This document shows, one piece after another, positions 8,890-18,209 of a stretch of 64,000 nt of DNA. The notes below the pieces were generated by a model that was not told where the DNA came from, searched no databases, and saw only the letters and a list, made by a program, of their open reading frames with translations. The number at the start of each line of letters is the position of its first letter. Position 1 is the stretch's first letter. The stretch is taken from NCBI RefSeq assembly GCF_001724715.1, contig NZ_MEFG01000026.1, forward strand, positions 1-64,000, written 5' to 3'. The stretch is from Sphingomonas sp. SCN 67-18. Lineage in GTDB: Bacteria; Pseudomonadota; Alphaproteobacteria; Sphingomonadales; Sphingomonadaceae. A program made the position numbers and the translations under genes.

Positions 8890-9717
8890 ATGACGGCCAT
8901 GGCGCAGCTTATGGGGATGACAAGGCGCCGGGTGCTGGGCGCCGCCGCGGCGCTGATCCTCGCGCTGGCGGGCGGCGGCCCGGCCTTGGCCCAGGACAAG
9001 GCGTCTGCCCAGGACAAGGCGCCGATCACCGTGTTCGCCGCCGCCTCGCTCACCGATTCCCTGCAGGCGGCGGGCAAGGCCTATACCGCGCGCGCGGGCG
9101 TGCCGGTGCGCTTTTCCTTCGCGTCGAGCGCGGTCATCGCCCACCAGCTGGAAAGCGGCGCGCGGGCGGATCTGTTCATTTCCGCCGACACCGCCTGGAT
9201 GGACTATGTGCAGACCCGTGGCCTGATCCAGCCGCAGAGCCGGCACGATCTGCTGCGCGGGCGGCTGGCGCTGGTCGCGCCCCGCGCCAGCCGGGTGCGC
9301 CTGTCCATCGCGCCGCGTTTCGCGCTGGCGCAGGCGCTGGGGCCGCGCGGGCGGCTGGCGGTGGGCGATCCCGATTATGTGCCCGCCGGCCGCTATGCCC
9401 GCGCCGCGCTGGAAAAGCTGGGCGTCTGGCAAAGCGTGGCCGACCGGCTGGCGCGGGCGGACAATGTCCGCGTCGCGCTGGCCTTCGTCTCGCGCGGGGA
9501 AGCGCCGCTGGGCATCGTCTATGAAACCGATGCGCGGATCGACCCCGGCGTGCGCGTCGTCGGCCTGTTCCCGGAAAACAGCCATCCGCCGATCGTCTAC
9601 CCCGCCGCCGTCACCCGCAATGCGGGCGCGGGTGGGCGCGGTTTCCACGCCTTCCTGCGCGGCGCGCAGGGCCAGGCGATCTTCCGGCGCTACGGGTTCC
9701 GCAGCGGCGGCGGATGA
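8890..9717 (+). CDS. modA: molybdate ABC transporter substrate-binding protein
   Basis: The 275-aa periplasmic molybdate/tungstate binder. The N terminus (MTRRRVLGAAAALILALAGG at residues ~10-29) has twin arginines and looks like a Tat or Sec leader ending PALAQ. The mature part opens with ITVFAAASLTDSLQ, the ModA oxyanion-binding signature, and includes FASSAVIAHQLESGARADLF and a typical GDPDYVPAGRYARAALE segment. A short repeat of AQDKA sits after the leader. It overlaps modB by four bases, which supports one operon modA-modB-modC. Its product would feed molybdenum cofactor enzymes, one of which (20.9 kb) lies in this window. Confidence 0.93.
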   Translation: MTAMAQLMGMTRRRVLGAAAALILALAGGGPALAQDKASAQDKAPITVFAAASLTDSLQAAGKAYTARAGVPVRFSFASSAVIAHQLESGARADLFISADTAWMDYVQTRGLIQPQSRHDLLRGRLALVAPRASRVRLSIAPRFALAQALGPRGRLAVGDPDYVPAGRYARAALEKLGVWQSVADRLARADNVRVALAFVSRGEAPLGIVYETDARIDPGVRVVGLFPENSHPPIVYPAAVTRNAGAGGRGFHAFLRGAQGQAIFRRYGFRSGGG

Positions 9718-10400
9718 TGCTGGGCGCGGGGGAATGGAGCGCGCTGGGGCTGAGCCTGGTCATCGCGGCGCGCGCCGTGGCCTTCGGCCTGCCGATCGCC
9801 GTCGCCATCGGCTGGGTGATGGCGCGCAAGCGCTTTCCCGGCCGCACGCTGCTCGATGCGATGATGCACGCCTCGCTCATCCTGCCGCCGGTGGTGGTCG
9901 GTTTCCTTCTGCTGCTGCTGTTCGGCGCGCAGGGGCCGGTTGGATGGCTGCTGGCGCGGTTCGACATCCAGCTCGTCTTCACCTCGGCGGGCGCGTCGCT
10001 GGCCGCCGGGGTGATGGCATTTCCGCTGATGCTGCGCGCCGCGCGCCAGGCGATAGAGGCGGTCGACCCGGCGCTTGAGGCCGTTGCCGCCGGGCTTGGC
10101 GCCGGCTTTTGGGACCGCACGTTCAGCATCACCCTGCCGCTCGCCGCGCCCGGGCTGGTCGCCGCCGCGATCATCGGCTTCGCCGCCACGCTGGGCGAAT
10201 TCGGCGCGGTCATCACCTTTGCCGCCAATATCCCCGGCGAAACGCAGACGCTGGCGCTGGCCATCTATTCGGCCTTGCAGGTGCCGGGCGGCGAAGCGGC
10301 GGCGCTCCGGCTTTCGGCCGTCTCCTTCACCGCCGCCATCGCCGCGCTTGTCCTGTCGGAAATGCTGCTCGCCTATGGCCGGCGACGGGCGGGCCGCTGA
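9714..10400 (+). CDS. modB: molybdate ABC transporter permease
   Basis: The 228-aa inner-membrane permease has about five to six hydrophobic segments and the EAA loop region (LEAVAAGLGAGFWDRTFSITLP, around residues 122-143), where it contacts the ATPase. The segment GFAATLGEFGAVITFAANIP is highly typical of ModB. It overlaps modA by four bases and is followed by modC after 2 bp. The length matches the family. Confidence 0.93.
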   Translation: MMLGAGEWSALGLSLVIAARAVAFGLPIAVAIGWVMARKRFPGRTLLDAMMHASLILPPVVVGFLLLLLFGAQGPVGWLLARFDIQLVFTSAGASLAAGVMAFPLMLRAARQAIEAVDPALEAVAAGLGAGFWDRTFSITLPLAAPGLVAAAIIGFAATLGEFGAVITFAANIPGETQTLALAIYSALQVPGGEAAALRLSAVSFTAAIAALVLSEMLLAYGRRRAGR

Positions 10401-10402
10401 CC

Positions 10403-11239
10403 GTGCTGACCGTCGCGATCCGCAAGCAGCTGGGCAGTTTCGCGCTCGATATCGCCTTTGCAGGGCCGGGCGACGGGGTGACCGCGCTGTTCGGCCCGTC
10501 CGGGGCCGGCAAATCGGCGACGCTGGCGGCCATCGGCGGCACCGGCCGGCCGGATGCCGGGCATATCTCGCTGAACGGCGAAGTGCTGGTCGACATTGCC
10601 GGGGGCGTCAACGTGCCGGCGGAGCGGCGGCGGATCGGCTGGGTCTATCAGGATGCCCGGCTGTTCCCGCACATGCCGGTGCGCGCCAACCTGCTCTACG
10701 GTTTCCGCCGGGCGCGCGGGCGGCGGCGGATCGCGGTGGACGATGTCGTCGCCGTGCTCGCCATCGGCCATCTGCTCGACCGCCGCGTCGCCGCGCTTTC
10801 GGGCGGGGAGCGGCAGCGGGTCGCGCTTGGCCGCGCCCTGCTCAGCCAGCCGGACCTGCTGTTGCTGGATGAGCCGCTGGCTGCGCTGGACGAGGCCCGC
10901 AAGGCGGAGATTCTCGGCTTCATCGCCCGGCTGAAGGCGGAATTCCGCCTGCCGATGGTCTATGTCACGCACAGCATGGCGGAGGTGCGGGCGATTGCCG
11001 ATCATATGGTCCGGCTGGATCAGGGCCGGGTGGTTGCCGATCATGCGATTGCGGGCGGCGGCATCGATCCCGCCACGGTGGGCGCGGACAGGGTCGAGGC
11101 GCTGGTCGTCGGCAGCGATGAGCAGCGCGGCACCACCGAGGTGGAGGTGGACGGCCGGCGATTTGCCGTTCCGCTGCTCGCCTCCGCCCCCGGCGACCGC
11201 ATCCGCATCGCCGTGGTGAAGCCGGGCGCGAGTGACTGA
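10403..11239 (+). CDS. modC: molybdate ABC transporter ATP-binding protein, short form
   Basis: A 278-aa ATPase with Walker A GPSGAGKS (~residue 32), the Q-loop YQDARLFPHM, signature LSGGERQRVALGRAL and Walker B LLLLDEPLAALD. It energises ModB. ModC proteins are usually about 350 residues with a C-terminal TOBE (molybdate-binding, regulatory) domain. Here only about 60 residues follow the ATPase core (RGTTEVEVDGRRFAVPL), so the TOBE part is shortened to one lobe or a remnant. GTG at 10403 is the only sensible start after the modB stop; longer in-frame extensions lie inside modB. Confidence 0.9.
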   Translation: MLTVAIRKQLGSFALDIAFAGPGDGVTALFGPSGAGKSATLAAIGGTGRPDAGHISLNGEVLVDIAGGVNVPAERRRIGWVYQDARLFPHMPVRANLLYGFRRARGRRRIAVDDVVAVLAIGHLLDRRVAALSGGERQRVALGRALLSQPDLLLLDEPLAALDEARKAEILGFIARLKAEFRLPMVYVTHSMAEVRAIADHMVRLDQGRVVADHAIAGGGIDPATVGADRVEALVVGSDEQRGTTEVEVDGRRFAVPLLASAPGDRIRIAVVKPGASD

Positions 11240-11295
11240 AGGCCGGGGATTTTCCGGCATTGACGCGGGCGGCACGCGGTCGCAAAGCGCCCGCC

Positions 11296-12297
11296 ATGCG
11301 CTTCTTTTCCGATAATGCCGCGCCGGCCTGCCCGGCCGTGCTTTCCGCCATCGCCGGGGCCAACACGATCGACACCGCCTATGACGGCGACGCGTGGAGC
11401 GCGCGGCTGGACGGGGCGTTTTCCGACCTGTTCGAAACCCGGGTCCGCGCGCTGTGGGTGACGACGGGGACGGCCGCCAATGCGCTGGCGCTGGCCGCGC
11501 TCTGCCCGCCGCACGGCAGCGTCATCTGCCACCGCGACGCGCATATCCAGAATGACGAATGCGGCGCGCCGGAATTCTACACGCACGGGGCAAAGCTGCT
11601 GCTGGCGGACGGCCCGGGCGCCAAGCTGACGCCGGATGGCATAGCGGCGGTGGCGGGCGGCATCCGCAACGATGTCCACCAGGTGCAGCCGGCAGCGATC
11701 TCCATCACCAACGCCACCGAATATGGGCTGGCCTATACGCCGGACGAAGTCGCCGCCATCGGCGATCTCGCCCGCGCGCGGGGGCTTGGCCTGCACATGG
11801 ACGGCGCGCGCTTCGCCAACGCCATCGTCCATCTCGGCTGTGCGCCGGCGGACGTCACCTGGCGCGCCGGGGTGGATATATTGAGCTTCGGCTTCGTCAA
11901 AAATGGCGGCCTGTCGGCGGAGGCGCTGATCTTCTTCAAGCCCGAACTGGCCGATGCGACGCTTTATCGCCGCAAGCGCGCCGGGCACCTGCTGTCCAAG
12001 GGGCGCTATATCGCGGCGCAGATATTGGCGATGCTGGACGATGATGTCTGGCTGGCCAATGCGCGCGCGGCCAATGGCGCAGCGGCGGCGCTGGCGCGGG
12101 CGGCGGGCGATCGGCTGGTCCACCCCGTGCAGGCGAACGAACTGTTCCTCAGGGTCAGCGCGGCGGAGGCGGCGGCGCTCCGCGCCCAGGGGTTCGATTT
12201 CTATGACTGGGCGCCGGGCGAGATCCGGCTGGTGACCAGCTGGGATCAGGGAGAGGCGTTCGTCGCGCCGCTGGCCAGCGCGATCGCCGCCCTGTGA
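11296..12297 (+). CDS. low-specificity L-threonine aldolase (beta-eliminating lyase family)
   Basis: A 333-aa PLP enzyme cleaving threonine/allo-threonine to glycine and acetaldehyde. The start MRFFSDNAAPACP is the family N terminus. The PLP lysine lies in SFGFVKNGGLSAEALIFF, which matches the bacterial KNG-type aldolases. The metal- and PLP-contact region HMDGARFANAI is present. It is a soluble cytoplasmic protein. It starts 56 bp after modC and overlaps the following transporter by four bases (GTGA). An upstream in-frame start at 11260 would add a basic dozen residues without homology. Confidence 0.9.
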   Translation: MRFFSDNAAPACPAVLSAIAGANTIDTAYDGDAWSARLDGAFSDLFETRVRALWVTTGTAANALALAALCPPHGSVICHRDAHIQNDECGAPEFYTHGAKLLLADGPGAKLTPDGIAAVAGGIRNDVHQVQPAAISITNATEYGLAYTPDEVAAIGDLARARGLGLHMDGARFANAIVHLGCAPADVTWRAGVDILSFGFVKNGGLSAEALIFFKPELADATLYRRKRAGHLLSKGRYIAAQILAMLDDDVWLANARAANGAAAALARAAGDRLVHPVQANELFLRVSAAEAAALRAQGFDFYDWAPGEIRLVTSWDQGEAFVAPLASAIAAL

Positions 12298-13211
12298 GCG
12301 AAACCCCGCTCAGCCCCGCGCAGCGCGCGCGGGTGGTGATCCCGTTCCTGCTGGTCACGCTCATCTGGGGGTCGACCTGGCTGGTCATCACCGATCAGCT
12401 GGGGGTCGTCCCGGCCAGCTGGTCGGTCACCTATCGCTTCACCGTCGCCAGCATCGCCATGTTCGCCTATGCGGCATGGGTGGGCGCGCCGCTGCGGATC
12501 GAGCGGCAGTCGATCGCCTTCGTCGTCATTTTCGGCGTGTCCCAGTTCATGCTCAATTTCAACTTCGTCTACCGGGCGGAACAGCATGTCACGTCCGGGC
12601 TGGTGGCGCTGGTCTTCGCGCTGCTGATCGTGCCCAACGCGGTGCTGGGGCGCATCTTCCTGGGCCAGCGGCTGTCCGGCGCGTTCATGGCCGGGTCGGC
12701 GATCGCCATCGCCGGGCTGGCGCTGCTTTTCTCGCATGAGCTGGAGACCGCCCATGCCGGCCCGGCGGCGGTGCTCACCGGCATCGCCTTCACCGTGGCG
12801 GGCGTGCTTTCAGCCTCTATCGCCAATGTCATGCAGGGCAGCCGCCGGGCGCACGGCATTGCGCTGCCCACCATGATGGCGTGGGGCATGGCGGTGGGGG
12901 CGCTGGCGGACGGGGCCTATGCCTGGGCCACCATGGGGCCGCCGGTGGTGGAGATGCGCCTCGGCTATTTCGCCGGGCTGCTCTATCTGGGCCTGTTCGC
13001 CTCCGCGATCGCCTTTCCGCTCTATTTCGGCATCGTCCGGGCGATCGGCCCGGCGCGCGCGGCCTATACCAGCGTGCTGATCCCGGTCATCGCCATGGCG
13101 CTGTCGACGCTGTTCGAAGCCTATATCTGGTCGTGGGAGGCGGCGCTGGGCTGCGCGCTGGCGCTGGCCGGGCTGGTCGTGGCGTTGAGCGCGCGCAGGC
13201 CGGCGCGATAA
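12294..13211 (+). CDS. EamA/DMT-family transporter
   Basis: A 305-aa inner-membrane protein with about ten hydrophobic segments arranged as two EamA repeats. The first begins FLLVTLIWGSTWLVITDQLG, the canonical DMT opening; the second begins after the HAGPAAVLTGIAFTVAGVL segment. Members export metabolites or amino acids; the substrate cannot be read. The GTG start overlaps the threonine aldolase stop, so the two are translationally coupled, and a role in threonine/glycine or aldehyde-related export is only an inference. Its last 91 bases overlap the end of the convergent SDR gene. Confidence 0.88.
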   Translation: MSETPLSPAQRARVVIPFLLVTLIWGSTWLVITDQLGVVPASWSVTYRFTVASIAMFAYAAWVGAPLRIERQSIAFVVIFGVSQFMLNFNFVYRAEQHVTSGLVALVFALLIVPNAVLGRIFLGQRLSGAFMAGSAIAIAGLALLFSHELETAHAGPAAVLTGIAFTVAGVLSASIANVMQGSRRAHGIALPTMMAWGMAVGALADGAYAWATMGPPVVEMRLGYFAGLLYLGLFASAIAFPLYFGIVRAIGPARAAYTSVLIPVIAMALSTLFEAYIWSWEAALGCALALAGLVVALSARRPAR

Positions 13212-13975
13212 TCGGGATAAGCGGGCGCCCAGCCGAGCAGCCGCTTCGCCTTGCGGTTCGAGATGCGGCGGTTCTCGGCATAAAAGGCCAGCGCCGCCGG
13301 TGACAGCCCGGCCAGCGCCGGGGCGCTGAGCGGTGGCGGCGCCACGCCCAGCAGGCCGCAACCATAATCGATCACCGCATTTTGCGGGGCGGGGTGGTCG
13401 TCCGCCAGATTATAGACGCCGGCCGGGCCGTGCAGCGCCGCGATCACGCCGCCCGCGATATCGTCGACATGCACGCGGCTGAACACCTGCCCGGGCAGGG
13501 CGATGCGGTGCGTCCGCCCCGCCCTGATCCGGTCCAGCGCGGAACGGCCGGGGCCGTATATGCCGGGCAGGCGGAACACCCGCACATGATCGCCCAATGC
13601 CTGCCAGGCCAGGTCGGCGGCGGCGCGGGCGGACCGCCGCCCGCCGCCCACCTCCGCGCTTTCATCCACCCAGGCCCCGCCGGTGTCGCCATAGACGCCG
13701 GTTGAGGACAGATAGCCGATCCATCCGGCCGGGGCGGCGGCGATGGCGGGGCCGAAGCCGGCGAGCACGGGGTCGCCATCATCGTCCGGCGGGGCGCTGG
13801 ACAGGATGTGCGTGGCATCGGCCAGCGCGGCGGCGATGGCGGCGCGATCGTCGAAGCCGATGATCCCTGCGCTCCCCGTGCGCCGCACCGCGCTGATCCG
13901 CCAGCCCATGGCGCGCAGCCGGGCGGCGATGCGGGCGGCGCTGTACCCCAGGCCGAAGATCAGCATATGGCTCAT
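13121..13975 (-). CDS. NAD(P)-dependent epimerase/dehydratase-like SDR (YeeZ-like)
   Basis: A 284-aa extended short-chain dehydrogenase-like protein. The Rossmann opening LIFGLGYSAARIAARLRA holds the glycine-rich loop, and GYLSSTGVYGDTGGAWVDE is the usual active-site stretch with S/T and Y; FSRVHVDDIAGGVIAAL follows. These proteins are annotated as sugar-nucleotide epimerases, but substrates are unknown. The fold normally ends near AYPDYRAGLRAL; the last ~20 residues (rich in S, A, P) overlap the end of the DMT transporter on the other strand by 91 bp. It is divergent from pepN with 65 bp between starts. Confidence 0.85.
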   Translation of the reverse strand: MSHMLIFGLGYSAARIAARLRAMGWRISAVRRTGSAGIIGFDDRAAIAAALADATHILSSAPPDDDGDPVLAGFGPAIAAAPAGWIGYLSSTGVYGDTGGAWVDESAEVGGGRRSARAAADLAWQALGDHVRVFRLPGIYGPGRSALDRIRAGRTHRIALPGQVFSRVHVDDIAGGVIAALHGPAGVYNLADDHPAPQNAVIDYGCGLLGVAPPPLSAPALAGLSPAALAFYAENRRISNRKAKRLLGWAPAYPDYRAGLRALNATTSPASASAQPSAASHDQI

Positions 13976-14040
13976 CGCCCCTCCTTAGCAGCGGCGGCGC
14001 GCCAAGCCCATTGTTTCGATTCGGGCCGCCGCCTAGATGG

Positions 14041-16635
14041 ATGGACATGGAACAGTCAGCCGCCGTCAGCGCGCCCAGCGTCACCCGTCGCGATGCCTAT
14101 CGCCCGCCGGAATGGCTGGTGCCGGAAATCGCGCTGGATTTCGCGCTCGATCCCGCGGCGACGCGGGTGTCCGCCCGGCTGGAGGTGACGCGCAACGGCG
14201 CCCATGCCGCGCCGCTGCGGCTTGCCGGTGAAGGGCTGACGCCACTGGCGGTGCGGGTGGACGGCGCGGATGCGCCCTGGCGGATGGACGGCGGCACGCT
14301 CGTCGTCGATCTGGCGGGCGATGCGCATCTCGTCGAGACCGAAGTGGAGATCGCGCCGGATCGCAATACCCAGCTGATGGGCCTTTACGCCTCCGGCGGG
14401 CTGCTCTGCACCCAGTGCGAGGCTGAAGGGTTTCGCCGCATCACCTTCTTCCCGGACCGGCCGGACGTGCTCAGCCGCTATCGGGTGCGGATGACGGCGG
14501 ACAAGGCGGCCTATCCGGTGCTGCTGGCCAATGGCGACCATGTCGGCGAGGGCGACCTGCCCGGCGGGCGGCACTGGGCGGAATGGCGCGATCCCTTTCC
14601 CAAGCCCTGCTACCTGTTTGCGCTGGTGGCGGGCGATCTGGTCGCCAATCGCGACGTGTTCGTCACCATGTCCGGCCGGGCGGTGGCGCTGGGCATCTGG
14701 GTGCGCGCGGCTGACCTTGCCCGCACCGATCACGCCATGGACGCGCTGAAGGCGGCGATGACGTGGGACGAGCGCGTCTATGGCCGCGAATATGATCTGG
14801 AGGTGTTCAACATCGTCGCCGTCGACGATTTCAATTTCGGCGCGATGGAGAATAAGGGCCTGAACATCTTCAACGCCCGCTACATATTGGCCGATCCGGA
14901 TACCGCCACCGACGCCGATTACGACGCCATCGCCGGGGTGGTCGCGCATGAATATTTCCATAACTGGTCGGGCAACCGCGTCACCTGCCGCGACTGGTTC
15001 CAGCTTTCGCTGAAGGAAGGGCTGACCGTGTTTCGCGATCAGCAATTCTCGGCCGATCAGGGGTCGCCCGCCGTCAAGCGGATCGAGGATGTCCGTGTGT
15101 TGCGCGCCGCGCAATTCCCGGAAGATGCCGGTCCGCTCGCCCATCCGGTGCGGCCGGACACCTATATCGAGATCGCCAATTTCTACACCGCCACCATCTA
15201 CAACAAGGGCGCGGAGCTGATCCGCATGATGGCGACGATGCTGGGGCCGAAGCGGTTCCGCGCCGGAACCGACCTCTATTTCGCGCGCCATGACGGGCAG
15301 GCCGTGACCTGCGAGGATTTTGTCGCCGCGATGGAAGCGGGCGGCGATATCGATCTCTCCGCCTTCCGCCTCTGGTATCGCCAGGCGGGCACCCCGCGCG
15401 TCCGGGCCGATCTGGTGCATGAGCCGGATGGCGGCCGCGCGGTGCTGAAGCTGGCGCAGGCGGTGCCGGCGACGCCGGGTCAGCCGGACAAGCTGCCCAT
15501 GCCGATCCCGCTGCGCGTCGCCCTGTTCGGTGAAAAGAGCGGGCGGCGGATCGGCGAGGAACGGCTGGTGGTGCTTGACGCGGCGTCCAGCGAGATCGCG
15601 TTCGATGGGGTAAGCGAGCGGCCCGTCCTTTCCATCAATCGCGGCTTTTCCGCGCCGGTGGTGGTGGAGACGGACCGTCCCGCGGCGGACCTTGCTTTCC
15701 TGTCCGCCCATGATGACGATCCCTTCGCCCGTTATGAGGCGATGCAGCAGCTGATGGTCGACACGCTGGTGACGGCGGTGGCCAGCGGTGCGACCGACCA
15801 TGATCCGGTGATCGCGGCGGTGCGCGAGACGCTGGACGATGCCGCGCTGGACAAGGCGTTCATCGCCGAGGCGGTGCTGCTGCCGTCTCCCGCCTTCATC
15901 GGGGATCAGATGCTGGTCGTCGATCCGGAGGCCATCCACAAGGCGCGCGAGGCGCTGGGCCGGGCGCTGGGCGAAACGCTGATCGCGCGGTGGCGCGCCG
16001 CCTATGCCGATGCCGGGGCCAGCCGCTTCGGCCTGTCGCCGGCGGACAAGGGCGCGCGGCGGCTCAGGTCGGTCGCGCTCGGCTATATTCTCGCCAGCGG
16101 CGCGGACGACGGGGCGGCCATTGCCTATCGCCAGTTCGAGCAGGCGGACAATATGACCGACCGGCAGGGCGCGCTCACCCTGCTGGCGCACAGCGCCGCG
16201 CCTGAGCGGGACGGCGCGCTGGAGGCCTTCCACGCCCGTTATCGCGGCAATGCGCTGGTGCTGGACAAATGGTTCACCACCCAGGCGGTGTCGTTCCGCG
16301 ACGATACGGTGGATGCGGTGATGGCGCTGGCCCGCCACCCGGATTTCACCCTCGCCAACCCCAATCGCGTCCGCGCGCTGGTGGGGGCGTTCGCCGCCAA
16401 CCAGCGCGCCTTCCACGATCCGTCCGGGCGCGGCTATGCCTTCCTTGCCGACACGCTGATCGCGCTCGACCGGCTGAACCCGCAGACGGCGGCGCGGCTG
16501 GTGCCCCCGCTCGGCCGCTGGCGCAGGCTCGACGCGGCGCGCGCGGCGTTGATGAAGGCGCAGCTGGAACGCATCGTGGCGACGCCCGGCCTGTCCCGCG
16601 ACGTGTTCGAGCAGGCGTCGAAAAGCCTCGCCTAA
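14041..16635 (+). CDS. pepN: aminopeptidase N (M1 family)
   Basis: An 864-aa zinc aminopeptidase of the E. coli PepN type, which trims N-terminal residues from peptides in the cytoplasm. The substrate-binding GAMEN motif is at about residues 269-273. The zinc site HEYFHNW starts at residue 303, and LKEGLTVFRDQQFS supplies the second glutamate. The C-terminal helical domain is complete, ending VFEQASKSLA. ATG at 14041 or 14047 gives the family N terminus; a TTG further up is unlikely. Its TAA overlaps the stop codon of the convergent GNAT gene. Confidence 0.95.
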   Translation: MDMEQSAAVSAPSVTRRDAYRPPEWLVPEIALDFALDPAATRVSARLEVTRNGAHAAPLRLAGEGLTPLAVRVDGADAPWRMDGGTLVVDLAGDAHLVETEVEIAPDRNTQLMGLYASGGLLCTQCEAEGFRRITFFPDRPDVLSRYRVRMTADKAAYPVLLANGDHVGEGDLPGGRHWAEWRDPFPKPCYLFALVAGDLVANRDVFVTMSGRAVALGIWVRAADLARTDHAMDALKAAMTWDERVYGREYDLEVFNIVAVDDFNFGAMENKGLNIFNARYILADPDTATDADYDAIAGVVAHEYFHNWSGNRVTCRDWFQLSLKEGLTVFRDQQFSADQGSPAVKRIEDVRVLRAAQFPEDAGPLAHPVRPDTYIEIANFYTATIYNKGAELIRMMATMLGPKRFRAGTDLYFARHDGQAVTCEDFVAAMEAGGDIDLSAFRLWYRQAGTPRVRADLVHEPDGGRAVLKLAQAVPATPGQPDKLPMPIPLRVALFGEKSGRRIGEERLVVLDAASSEIAFDGVSERPVLSINRGFSAPVVVETDRPAADLAFLSAHDDDPFARYEAMQQLMVDTLVTAVASGATDHDPVIAAVRETLDDAALDKAFIAEAVLLPSPAFIGDQMLVVDPEAIHKAREALGRALGETLIARWRAAYADAGASRFGLSPADKGARRLRSVALGYILASGADDGAAIAYRQFEQADNMTDRQGALTLLAHSAAPERDGALEAFHARYRGNALVLDKWFTTQAVSFRDDTVDAVMALARHPDFTLANPNRVRALVGAFAANQRAFHDPSGRGYAFLADTLIALDRLNPQTAARLVPPLGRWRRLDAARAALMKAQLERIVATPGLSRDVFEQASKSLA

Positions 16636-17144
16636 AGCGCCAGCCGCATCACCAGATCATGGTCCACCTGGTCGCCGACCGCGAAGGGCGCGGTGCCGGC
16701 CTGCACGAAGCCGTAACGTTCATAGAAGCGGATGGCGCGGCCATTGTCCGTCCACACGCTCAGATATAATGCGGGCGCCCCCTCCCGCCGCCCGGTATCG
16801 ATCGCCCAGTCGATCAGCGCTTGCGCCACGCCGCGCCCGTGCCAGCGTTTCAGCACGTAGAGCCGCTTGATCTCCAGCGATCCGGTATCGTGGTCGACGG
16901 GCAGGCCCATCGGTTCCAGCAGGATGAAACCGGCGATGGCGCCTTCGTCCTCGACCAGCATGATCCGGTGGGCCGGATCGCCGATCTGCGCGGCAAGCCC
17001 GGTCGGGCCGAACGCGCTGGCGAGAAAGGCGCTCATGTCCGCCGCGCCATAGGCATGGCCGAATGTGTCGATGAAGCATTGCCGCGCCATGGCGGACAGC
17101 GGGTCGCCATCGCCGATGATGGCGGGGCGGGGGGTGAAGCTCAT
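16632..17144 (-). CDS. GNAT-family N-acetyltransferase
   Basis: A 170-aa acetyltransferase. The acetyl-CoA-binding core is LYVLKRWHGRGVAQALIDWA (residues ~90-110, the R/QxxGxG/A region), followed by LYLSVWTDNGRAIRFYERYG, the classic GNAT motif B. Substrate unknown. The ATG at 17144 overlaps the stop of the midA-like gene (ATGA), so this is the last gene of a leftward lgt-midA-GNAT operon. Longer readings upstream lie within midA in another frame. Confidence 0.9.
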   Translation of the reverse strand: MSFTPRPAIIGDGDPLSAMARQCFIDTFGHAYGAADMSAFLASAFGPTGLAAQIGDPAHRIMLVEDEGAIAGFILLEPMGLPVDHDTGSLEIKRLYVLKRWHGRGVAQALIDWAIDTGRREGAPALYLSVWTDNGRAIRFYERYGFVQAGTAPFAVGDQVDHDLVMRLAL

Positions 17145-18202
17145 GCGAATCCCTCCGGTTCGGGCCAGTCGGGCGCGGTGACGGCAAGGGCGCGGAACAG
17201 GGCGCCCATCGCGTCGGGCGCGGTCAGCCTGGCCGCCGCCGCCGCGATCTCCGCCGCGCGCTCCGGGGCCTGGCGGCGGAGCGCCTCGGCCCGTTCGGCG
17301 ATGCCCAGCCGGTCCAGCCATTCGCCCTGCCCCACAGGCCCTGTGATCCGGCACCCCGCCACCCGCGCCGCCGCGCCCAGCGTGCCGAAATCGACATGGG
17401 CGGTCAGGTCCTGCTCCCCCGGCCTGTCGAACGGATTGGCATAGGCATGGCCGCTGACCGCCTGCAGCGTGTCGCCCAGCGCCGGGCCTTCATAGCCGTA
17501 ATCGACGATGATCGCCGCGCCGCCCTGCGCCTTCAGCCGGGCGGCGAGCGCGGTCATCAGCGCCACGGATTCGGGCGACGTCTCGATGATGCTGCCCGGC
17601 GGCGCTTCGCCCAGATGGGCGGGGACGATGCCGTCCACCGGCGTGCCACCCGCAATCGGCAGGAACAGCGTGTCCTGGCAGGCGACCAGCCGTTCGCGCC
17701 AGTCCGCGCCGGTGCGGACGATCTGGCGGATCGGCAGGGCGTCGAAAAACTCGTTGGCGACGATCAGCAGCGGCGCGTCGCCCGGCAGGGTGGCGATGCC
17801 ATCGTGCCAGGTCGCCTGCGGATGGCGCTCCGCCTGTGCGGCGCGCAGCACCGGGCTGGTCTCGACGAAATGGACGGCGGGGGTCAGGTCCGCGCCCCGC
17901 ATCGCCCGCAGCGCATCGGCCGCCAGCGTGCCGCGCCCCGGGCCAAGCTCGACATAATGAGCGGCGGCGGGCCGTCCCGCCCGGTCCCACAGGTCGGCCA
18001 GCCAAAGGCCGGTCAGCTCGCCGAACATCTGGCTGATCTCCGGCGCGGTGGTGAAGTCCCCGCCCGTGCCCAGCGGATCGCGGGTCGCATAATAATGGGC
18101 GTTGGCCGCGGCCATGAAATAGGCGACCGGCATCGGCCCTGCCATGGTGATGGCGCGGGCCAGCCGTTCGGGCAGCAATGGCGCGGGCGGATCTGCGGTC
18201 AC
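17141..18202 (-). CDS. MidA/NDUFAF7-type SAM-dependent methyltransferase
   Basis: A 353-aa class I methyltransferase of the former DUF185 family. The mitochondrial homologue NDUFAF7 methylates an arginine of complex I subunit NDUFS2 during assembly; a similar role here is inferred. The family's N-terminal signature YYATRDPLGTGGDFTTAPEI and the SAM-binding ELGPGRGTLAADAL are visible, along with IVANEFFDALPIRQ. GTG at 18202 lies 7 bp after the lgt stop; a reading from 18244 would overlap lgt by 35 bp and adds unrelated residues. Confidence 0.9.
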   Translation of the reverse strand: MTADPPAPLLPERLARAITMAGPMPVAYFMAAANAHYYATRDPLGTGGDFTTAPEISQMFGELTGLWLADLWDRAGRPAAAHYVELGPGRGTLAADALRAMRGADLTPAVHFVETSPVLRAAQAERHPQATWHDGIATLPGDAPLLIVANEFFDALPIRQIVRTGADWRERLVACQDTLFLPIAGGTPVDGIVPAHLGEAPPGSIIETSPESVALMTALAARLKAQGGAAIIVDYGYEGPALGDTLQAVSGHAYANPFDRPGEQDLTAHVDFGTLGAAARVAGCRITGPVGQGEWLDRLGIAERAEALRRQAPERAAEIAAAAARLTAPDAMGALFRALAVTAPDWPEPEGFA

Positions 18203-18209
18203 GGCATCG

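Noticed and set aside
14056-16416. 786-codon minus-strand frame inside pepN
   Set aside because: PepN has all catalytic motifs. The antisense product is low-complexity and matches nothing.
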